The position numbers were made by a program, and so were the translations under genes. The notes below the pieces were generated by a model. That model was not told where the DNA came from. It searched no databases and saw only the letters and a program-made list of their open reading frames with translations. Shown here one piece after another: positions 56,538 through 64,000 of a DNA stretch of 64,000 bases; positions within the stretch are counted from its first letter, which is position 1, and each line of letters starts with the position of its first letter. The stretch is from Magnolia sinica (taxonomy: Eukaryota > Streptophyta > Magnoliopsida > Magnoliales > Magnoliaceae), in assembly GCF_029962835.1 (NCBI RefSeq), contig NC_080574.1, positions 38,259,501 to 38,323,500 on the forward strand, written 5' to 3'.

Positions 56538-57371
56538 TGAAATGCTTGACGGCCATCTTCTATACGCAATAATGTGCACACCGCCTCTTGGCCCACATCG
56601 TGTGTCACGCCGTTTGTTCATCTAACGTGACAGAGTATACTTACATTCATGATCCGATAGTGATCCCCTTCCTATGTGTTAACGGTGGTACTACAAATGG
56701 CAAAAAAAAAATAGAGAGAGAAAGAGTATCCTATTATACTATGTGAGTGGAAGCTTTGTCGGGCCCACACATTTGTACAAGGTAGTTCATGTCCATGCCA
56801 CTACATGTGCCTGCGTGACCAGAAGTTGAAATATACAAGTCGTTCATCAAGTGGGTCTGACCATGTAGATGTTCTCTCATAAATAAATCATGTGCGACGT
56901 ATATATGAGCTGCATTGTAGCCAAACCTTGTAGGTCCATAGCTTACATGGTCCTAAATTTGGACCGAGGGCTTAGGAAATCTAGGCCCTCGTCCGGGCCA
57001 GGCTAGGCCAATGATGAAAGCTCTTGTCCAATCATCCTATTATATAAAAGAATGGACGATTAAAAGATACCTAAAAGTGGTCCCACTCTAAGTGTATAGT
57101 TTAAAACTAATTTTGAATTTGAAATCATGTTTTTATAATCAAAGCTATTTATAATATGGGATTCATATTGATAGCACGAGGGGATGTGGAAAAATATTTC
57201 ATAAAATTCAAACATTTTAAACCTTAATTATGCTAATCTTTTACTCACAAGGTTGACCCTAGCTATGTTAGCCTTGTAGGGCTAGAATGAGAGTCAGGCC
57301 ATGGCCAGGGCTCAAATGAGTAGGCCGGCCAACCACTACTTCCTTGGGACCCATGATTCAATGATCAGTAC
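56538..57371. other. Unassigned noncoding DNA
   Basis: Between element B and element G. No protein and no element ends recognised; fragments such as CTTTGTCGGGCCCACACATTT may be MITE relics. Confidence 0.4.
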
Positions 57372-59450
57372 TGTTAAGGGTCAAATATTGCATAGTAGAT
57401 CCCATTTATTGCTTGGATTTATGAACATGGTACTGCTTAACGGCTCAATTTTATCGTGTTTGTGGTGCAAGATGTATTCACGAGCCTGGACTGGGAAAGG
57501 GTACTAAAAGCATGGATTTAACGGTCTGAAGTCACCAAGGCAAGCGACGAACCCTAGGAGACCAAGATCGACAGATTTGCACGCCATAGATCTGAGAAAA
57601 TCGAGAAACTGAAGCTCAAGTGGCCCGAAAATCATTCAGAATGCAAGATCACGGGGTTCCCACCATCCATTCGGCTCAAAACCTTATACATGGCTCGAGG
57701 ACCAAAAACTAACCGTACATGTCAAATTTCAGCCATTGGATCCTTCTAGAAGTAGCCCAACGGACAGATCAGCCCATAAATCAGTGATTTGGGGCCCGCC
57801 TGGTATCTGGAAATGCGTCAATTTTGGACTCAACGCCTTAAATGAGGCGAAAAAATGGATGGACGGCACAGATTTCTCTCGAACATCATGATGAACCCAT
57901 ATGTACATTGCATGTACATAGGGTACATGTGCACGAGAAGTGCACCGGACGGAGAGTCCGGTCAAACCACGGACTGACCCGAGTCCATTTTTAAAAGAAA
58001 CAGTGTCCGACGCTGTTTCGACGGGTGATCTCTGTGGGCCCCACTCACTCTCAATTTCGATGATCCGACCCGTTCACATGGCTTATAAGATGGCTAAGAC
58101 CAACGCCTAGGTGTCTTTTTGCCACTATACAAGCGTCTTCATGATCCCAGCCATTAAACGCAGGATGGACGGCGGAGTAGAAGATCTTGTGTACCCCATC
58201 GATTTCACTCCAAAAATCACCATTCCCGAATGGTTTTTCACAAGGATTTCAATGGACGGTGTGGATTTCTCAACCGAATTCAATCATGGCCTCCACCAAC
58301 ATCCCAGCGCAAGAAGCGCGCAAGCTCTGTTGCGTGCAACCGGGACTTCCGGGCCGTTCCTTGATCAAGATGGTGATCGGATCAGCAATCCAAACCGTTC
58401 ATTCTCATCAACAGGGAGCCGTGACCACCACCAAGAAGTCCGATTCTGATTTTGGACGATCAGTCGTCCAAAATCTCAAGCCAAACGCAAGTGCTTTTCT
58501 GCGTTTCGTCTGCTGCGCACGTTGACGTGCACGCTTATGGACTGCGTATATCGCAGCAGCTGTTCCGGACCCCTGGCAGGTATAAAATACAAGAAAAAGG
58601 AGAGATGGAGGGGTATTCAAGGAGGAGAGGTTTGGGACCGAGAGGAAAAGAAGGTTTTTTTGGAGGCAAGAACGTGAGGCTGGAAGAGGATTGAGATCTG
58701 GTTCTCTCTTTCCTTCTTGTTCTTTTCTTTCTCTTTTTATTTTTATTTTGTTGCTTTGTTCAGCCCATTCATGTGTGGCTAAACCTCTTAGCTAGGGCTA
58801 AGAGGTGAAGCCTGTAGCGAGATGGGAGATTCTATTCTATGCTTTTAATGTAAACTCATGAACTGAATTTGTTTTTAGTTGATTATGGAAGGAATGTGTT
58901 TAGTCTTTAATGGTCTATTGTGACTGAAATTACAATGGGCCTGCAATGGCTTTGAATATTTCTTTTTCCCTTTTTTATGACGTCAGGGAGCCCTGTTGTT
59001 CACCATCATCTCCTGGGCATGGTAGGATGATGGTACCCTTCCTAACCTTCATAGCATGTTGATTGGTTGGTGATTAGTTTAATTCTGTTGTTAACTTTGT
59101 CTCCTGGGTATGGTTTGGTGATGGAATCCATTCTAATTCATATACCATTCATCTCGTGAAGACTAAATCAAGTAAGTTCAGTTTGATTTCCATGATTCCT
59201 AATGCAGAAATAAGATCTCCCTGATCTCTACAAGTGGATCCTCTGAATCCCTAGTTTCCCTTCCCTGAATTGTTTAAAGTTTTAGATAATTATTCCACAA
59301 TTATTCCCTCAAACTCATTGATTTTAGATCACATGTTAGTCTAGTTCTAGTTCTACTTGGTTTCAGATAACATACAGGTATCAGTCCCTTGGGATTCGAC
59401 CTCGGTCTTACCGAGTTTATTACTACATCACAACCCTACACTTGGGGAGT
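57372..59450 (+). repeat. 5' LTR of element G (~2.07 kb)
   Basis: TG start at 57,372. The end is at 59,440 (CCCTACA) or 59,454 (GTGAACA), just before the primer site. A TATA box (TATAAAATAC) is at 58,581-58,590. Overlapping frames of 112 codons (58,111-58,525) are within U3 and are probably chance. It contains AATGGATGGACGGCACAGAT, resembling foldback-MITE text. A truncated relative is at 4,051-4,393. Confidence 0.8.
58581..58590 (+). promoter_or_regulatory. TATA box of LTR G
   Basis: TATAAAATAC about 1.2 kb into the LTR, followed by purine-rich text. Confidence 0.5.
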
Positions 59451-59461
59451 GAACAAGTTTT

Positions 59462-59480
59462 TGGCGTCGTTGCCGGGGAC
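59462..59480 (+). other. Primer binding site of element G
   Basis: TGGCGTCGTTGCCGGGGAC, one base off the TGGCGCCGTTGCCGGGGA type that Tat/Athila elements use to pair with the 3' end of a tRNA (tRNA-Asp in the literature as I recall it). Confidence 0.75.
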
Positions 59481-60081
59481 TGACGGTTGCGATTTTCTAA
59501 AATTAATTAGGTTTAGAATTAATTTAAGATTAGAATTTGACTAACTTTAGTTGTAGACTTTTATTTGATTTCTAGAACTAACTTGTTTTCCTGTTTTATA
59601 GGATCCTGACATAAGTTTCTAAATTGGTAATTCCTTCCTAATCTCTCTACTTTTTCTACTTTTTAGAATTAGGGTTTAATTTTAAAAAAATTTTAATTCT
59701 AGTATTTTTCTATTTTTAGGAAGTAGTTTATTTTTAGAAACTTTCCTCTTTTGTTACTTTCTAATTTTAACTCTTTTAGAATCTAATTTTGTTTCCTAAT
59801 TTATTTTTAGAATTTTTGTGTAGAAACTAACCTTCCTATTTTGTAGGCCTTTAAGATAGAAATTTCTAATTCAGTAAGCTTTATCTCTACTTTCTATTTT
59901 TCAGTTCTCTTTTAGTAATTTACCTTCTAGTTTAGATTTTTCTTCTTTTAGAAACTGACTTGTTTGTTTTCTTTTGTAGGTCTTTAACTTAGGATCTTCA
60001 AGTTGGAAATTTCTTTCCAACTCTCTCTCTCTTTCTAGATTTTCTTTTCGTTCGAATTTAATTGAGGGCTGCGAGTGTTTC

Positions 60082-61293
60082 ATGCCCAAGTGGGCTCGTG
60101 ACAACACTCGACGTCTCTTGACTGAAGGAGGATTGGTTGAGGGGTTAACTATCCATCGCAGGACTAGACACTACTCGAAATCCCCTGAGTTAATTAAAGT
60201 TATGGCTGGAGACCAACCTCCTCTACTTCCACCCAGGGTGGAGGATACCCAAGATGAGAATGAAGTGCATCAGGCACCCCCGCCTCGTACTTTACGAGAT
60301 TATCTACAACCGGCGGGAGTGAGTACGCCCTCATGCATGATTTTTCCTGAAAACACAGGACAAATGGACATCAAGCCAGGAGTTATCCAACTCCTTCCCA
60401 AATTCCATGGACTTGAATCAGAGAGTCCATATTTACATTTGAAAGAATTCGATGAGACTATAGCTACATTATGTTTTCCTAATGTATCTGAGGATACAAT
60501 TAGGCTGAAACTCTTTCCTTTTTCTTTAAAAGAGAAAGCTAAGATGTGGTTACATTCATTGCATCCTAGATCCATTGGCACATGGAACGACATGCAGAGG
60601 GAATTCATAAAAAAATTCTTCCCATATCATAAAACGATTACCCTCAGAAAAGCAATCATGAACTTTGCCCAAAAGGAAGATGAAACATTCTTCCAATGTT
60701 GGGAAAGGTTCAAAGATTTGGTCAGTTCATGCCCACAACACGGATTTGAAATGTGGCGCATTACAAATTTTTTCTGTGATGGACTGACATCTTCCATGCG
60801 CCAAATGGTCGAGACAATGTGTAATGGAGAGTTTATCAATAAAGATATTGACGAGGTATGGGATTACCTCGATAGTCTTGCTGAAAAAACACAATCATGG
60901 GACTATTACCCAAAGTCGAACACCACGTCTAGGCCGACTCAATTAAAGGAGAAAGGTGAATTATATCTCTTGAAAGAAGAGGATGATCTCAAGTGTAAGG
61001 TGACTACAGTCATAAGAAAAGTTGAGGTTATGGAAGGAAAGAAGGATAGGGTTAATGAAATTATTTGCGGCATCTGTGATTGCAACATTCATACAACTGA
61101 AAATTGTCCTACAATACCGACCTTTCGAGGAGTGTTGAATGAACAAGCTAATGCTGTAAACAACTATCAAAGACCTTTTACTGGACCTAACTCTAATACG
61201 TACAATCCTGGTTGGAAAAATCATCCAAACTTTAGTTGGAGGAATGGACAAACGACTACCCCTCAAGGTTTCTTCAATCAAAATCCAAATTAA
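60082..61293 (+). CDS. gag: Gag polyprotein of Ty3/gypsy element G
   Basis: A 403-codon frame starting MPKWARDNTRRLL. It forms the particle that packages element RNA. The retrotransposon gag domain spans roughly residues 150-270 (KEKAKMWLHSL, then IKKFFPYHKTITLRKAI, then ETFFQCWERFKDLV and FFCDGL). A CCHC zinc knuckle (CGICDCNIHTTENC) is near residues 331-344 with correct C-x2-C-x4-H-x4-C spacing. The C-terminal part is N- and P-rich. A stop at 61,291-61,293 is followed by in-frame continuation, so the original protein was longer. Confidence 0.88.
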   Translation: MPKWARDNTRRLLTEGGLVEGLTIHRRTRHYSKSPELIKVMAGDQPPLLPPRVEDTQDENEVHQAPPPRTLRDYLQPAGVSTPSCMIFPENTGQMDIKPGVIQLLPKFHGLESESPYLHLKEFDETIATLCFPNVSEDTIRLKLFPFSLKEKAKMWLHSLHPRSIGTWNDMQREFIKKFFPYHKTITLRKAIMNFAQKEDETFFQCWERFKDLVSSCPQHGFEMWRITNFFCDGLTSSMRQMVETMCNGEFINKDIDEVWDYLDSLAEKTQSWDYYPKSNTTSRPTQLKEKGELYLLKEEDDLKCKVTTVIRKVEVMEGKKDRVNEIICGICDCNIHTTENCPTIPTFRGVLNEQANAVNNYQRPFTGPNSNTYNPGWKNHPNFSWRNGQTTTPQGFFNQNPN

Positions 61294-61704
61294 GTGAAAC
61301 CTCAAGAGGAACCGGTTCAAAATTCCATACAAGAGCTGGCTCAGGCAATGCGCGGAATCACAGATTTTATGCAAAAGATAGATTCTCGTATGACGGTTAT
61401 AGAAAAGGGGATGCTTCCTGCATAACCTCTCCCCAATCCTAAACCGCAGTACGAGATTAATGATCTCAGCTCTTCAAATCAGATGGGGCACGCTAAATTC
61501 ATCACCACTCTTAGGAGTGGAAAGATCATTGATAAAACTCTTCCGGTTAGACCTGAAAAGCCTCAAAAACCAGAAGAGGACAACAATGATGGATCTAATG
61601 ATACCCCACAAAAATTAGAACCGGAACCTCTAGAGAAGCCAGTTGCTCCGTTCCCCCAACGGTTGGTTTCACCAAAACCTCTCTCTAACCTCAGGATATC
61701 TTAG
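61294..61704 (+). pseudogene. Gag-Pol linker of element G
   Basis: Same frame as gag after the stop: QELAQAMRGITDFMQKIDSR, a second stop near 61,423, then FITTLRSGKIIDKTL and a P/E-rich stretch. The TLRSGK phrase is typical of this branch between gag and protease. The frame ends just before the protease frame begins in another phase. Confidence 0.7.
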
Positions 61705-61706
61705 AG

Positions 61707-62834
61707 GTGTTGAAACAAGTGAAAGTCAACATTCCTCTACTTGATGTCGTTAAACAGATACCTTCATATGCCAAATTCCTGAAAGACTTATGCACGACCA
61801 AACGACGGCAGAGTATTCAAAAGAAGATCTTCTTGACCGAGAAAGTGAGTGTCATCCTAAAGCAAGACGTGCCACAGAAATTCAAGGATCCCGGTAGCCC
61901 AACCATATCATGTATAATCGGGGACCATCGAATTGATCATGCACTTCTTGACTTAGGAGCGAGCGTCAATCTGATTCCCTACGTGGTATACAAACAGTTA
62001 GGTTTGGGTGAATTAAAACCCACCCTAACCACACTACAACTTGCTGATCGCTCTGTTCGTGTACCAAGAGGGATAATTGAGGATGTGTTGGTCCAAGTTG
62101 ATAGATTTTACTACCCTGTAGATTTTATCATCCTGGACACCGAACCCATCAATAACATAAGCACTCAGATCCCCATCATTCTTGGCCGCCCATTCCTTGC
62201 TACTTCAAATGCAATTATCAATTGCAGGAATGGTGTCATGACTATGTCTTTTGGGAATATGAGATTGGAGTCAAACATCTTTTTCAATAACGGCAGAAAC
62301 TTAGAGGAGGATGATGATTTCCACGACATTAACATGATTGACTCTTTCGTGGAAAATACGATACCTCTAACCTTATCCTCCGACCATCTAGAGACGTGCC
62401 TGGCCCACTCCCATGATTTTGATGATGACATGATTAGGGAGACTTGCGCCTTACTTGATACTGCACCGGTACTTGAAGTTAACCGGTGGAGGCCACAATT
62501 TGAAGAATTGCCACAAACCGATGTAGTGCCTCTACCGTCTAACCTCAAGCCGCCGAAGCTTGACCTAAAACCTTTGCCTTTTGATTTGAAATATGCCTAT
62601 TTAGGTCAAGATGAGACATACCCGGTAGTGATCTCTGCCCACCTAGAGAAAGAACAGGAGAGTATGCTCATATTTACTCTCATTGAGCATAAAGGAGCCC
62701 TGGGATGGACAATAGCGGACCTCAAGGGAATCGATCCCTCGATTTGTACTCACCGCATATATCTTGAGGATAATGTAAAAACCGCTCGGCAACCACAACG
62801 TAGACTAAATCCAAACATGAAGGAAGTGGTTTAG
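61707..62834 (+). pseudogene. pol: Protease and start of reverse transcriptase (element G)
   Basis: A 375-codon frame. The aspartic protease centre is at residues 82-85, D-L-G-A (61,950-61,961), within LLDLGASVNLIPYVVY; D-L-G-A instead of D-S/T-G-A is usual in Tat/Retand elements. IILGRPFLATSNAII follows as the flap and C-terminal part. The region after residue 280 leads to HRIYLEDNVKTARQPQRRLN, the usual entry to the reverse transcriptase. A stop at 62,832-62,834 interrupts it, and the same frame continues to 63,019. Confidence 0.88.
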
Positions 62835-64000
62835 GCCGAGGTTTTTAAACTATTGGACGTGGGTATCATATACCCTATATCTGATAGTCAATGTGTGAGT
62901 CCAACTCAAGTGGTCCCTAAGAAGTCTGGAATCACCATCGTAGCCAATGCTAATAATGAACTCGTGCCAACTAGAGTCACTACTGGTTGGAGAATGTGCA
63001 TTGACTACAGGAAGTTGAAACGAGGAAAGACCACTTTCCTTTACCATTCATTGATCAGATCTTGGAAAGGTTAAATGGTCATTCCTATTACAGTTTCCTT
63101 GACGGGTATTCGGGCTACAACCAGATAGAGATAGCCCCTGAAGACCAGGAAAAGACCACATTTACATGTCCCTACGGCACCTTTGCCTACCGAAGGATGC
63201 CATTCGGACTATGTAATGCCCCTGCCACCTTTCAGCGATGGATGCTTAGCATCTTTTCTGATATGGTGGGGCAATATCTAGAGGTCTTCATGGACGATTT
63301 CTCTGTTTACGATCCATCTTTCAGCAAGTGCTTGGAAAGTCTTAAATGTGTGCTGAAAAGATGTGAAGAAAAGAACTTGGTACTTAATTGGGAGAAGTGT
63401 CATTTCATGGTTCAGAAGGGAATTGTCCTTGGGCATATCATCTCGTCCAAGGGAATCGAGGTAGATAAGGCAAAAATCGATCTTATTTCTAACCTACCTC
63501 CACCCAAGAACATCAGAGACGTGCTATCCTTCTTAGGACACGCAGGATTTTACAGGCGATTCATAAAGGACTTTAGTCTCCTCTCTCGTCCTTTATGTAA
63601 TCTTTTTCAAAAGGATGCTCCGTACGAGTGGACTGAACAATGCCAGGAAGCTTTCACTAAGCTTAAGGGCATGTTAACCACTACACTTATCATGCAGCCA
63701 CTCGACTGGAGCCTTCCTTTTGAGCTTATGTGCGACGCTTCTGATTATGCTCTTGGGGCGGTCCTAGGCCAGAGAAAAGATAAGAGGCCCTACGTCATTC
63801 ATTATGCAAGTAGAACTTTAAATTCTGCCCAGGTGAACTACTCGACTACGGAAAAGGAACTCTTAGCTGTAGTATTCGCCTTGGACAAATTTAGGTCCTA
63901 CTTGATCGGATCCAAGATTATTATCTATACAGATCATGCGGCACTTAAGTATCTTCTTTCTAAGAATGATTCTAAGCCCCGTTTGATACGATGGATCCTT
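62835..64000 (+). pseudogene. pol: Reverse transcriptase and RNase H (element G), open to the edge
   Basis: 62,835-63,019 gives LLDVGIIYPISDSQ, VVPKKSG and [12 protein letters not shown] small deletion at about 63,018 then shifts the frame, and 63,020-64,000 is open for 327 codons without a stop: [31 protein letters not shown], the catalytic F-M-D-D at 63,287-63,298, [15 protein letters not shown] and the RNase H segment [41 protein letters not shown]. Catalytic residues are present. Closest to intact of all pol genes in the window. Confidence 0.9.

Larger units (their letters stand above)
57372..64000 (+). mobile_element. Ty3/gypsy element G (Tat/Retand-like), runs off the window
   Basis: 5' LTR from 57,372 (TGTTAAGGG), primer site at 59,462-59,480, T-rich leader, gag at 60,082, then protease, reverse transcriptase and RNase H to the window edge. 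Order, primer site and protein motifs fit the non-chromodomain Tat/Athila branch, most like Retand. Coding is interrupted by a few stops and one frame change. The integrase and 3' LTR lie beyond 64,000. Confidence 0.9.

Noticed and set aside
58111..58525. Two overlapping 112-codon frames as host genes
   Set aside because: They lie inside the 5' LTR of element G and contain MITE-like text.

Overview
The window looks like intergenic, repeat-dense nuclear DNA of a flowering plant. Evidence: plant-type Ty1/copia and Ty3/gypsy retrotransposons with tRNA-Met-type and tRNA-Asp-like primer sites, an En/Spm (CACTA) DNA transposon, hAT- and foldback-type MITEs, a tRNA-derived SINE, abundant (GA)n/(TA)n microsatellites and plant telomere-like CCTAAA repeats. 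The very frequent GGGCCCACC..GATGTATGTG elements remind me of woody (perhaps magnoliid) genomes, but the species cannot be fixed from sequence alone. I found no convincing intact host gene, no rRNA or tRNA gene and no CRISPR array. Nearly all readable protein is decayed transposon protein.

Layout. 1-15.9 kb: MITE-rich DNA containing a dispersed segmental duplication (about 98-2695 and 13545-15425), two hAT-like MITEs, an antisense copia relic (4.4-5.6 kb), a relic of the LTR family seen at the right end of the window (4.05 kb), and a solo LTR (11.2-12.8 kb) inside a MITE. 15.1-15.9 kb is a tandem array of half-MITE units. 18.7-21.2 kb is a ~130-bp tandem array split by a 1.64-kb solo LTR with a GGGTC duplication. 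22,375-27,777 is copia element A, with two LTRs and the perfect target duplication ACAAC. 27.8-32.0 kb holds a SINE and two palindromic MITEs.

32.0-56.5 kb is one nested complex. The host is copia element B (LTRs at ~32,005-33,200 and ~55,387-56,537). It was split by antisense copia C (35,249-41,862; 214-bp LTRs), and C was itself hit by two solo LTRs, E (35,639-36,726) and D (37,486-41,364). B was separately split by an 11,025-bp CACTA element F (43,046-54,070; 3-bp duplication AGA). F carries an apparent auxin-response-factor exon and a ~5-kb array of degenerate telomere-like repeats. With the insertions removed, B is a copia element of normal length.

57,372-64,000 (running off the edge) is the 5' half of a Tat/Retand-like Ty3/gypsy element G: 2.07-kb LTR, TGGCGTCGTTGCCGGGGAC primer site, gag, protease with a DLGA active site, then reverse transcriptase and RNase H. 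It has a few stops and a frameshift but is the least decayed element here.

The strongest novelty candidate is F, a CACTA transposon that is almost half telomere-like satellite and also carries a captured host exon. Second is the sharing of one ~40-bp motif between the foldback MITE ends and a tandem array inside solo LTR D. Third is a set of 14-bp palindromes at 21-bp spacing in the LTRs of element A. All calls come from reading by eye; no alignment or database search was run.
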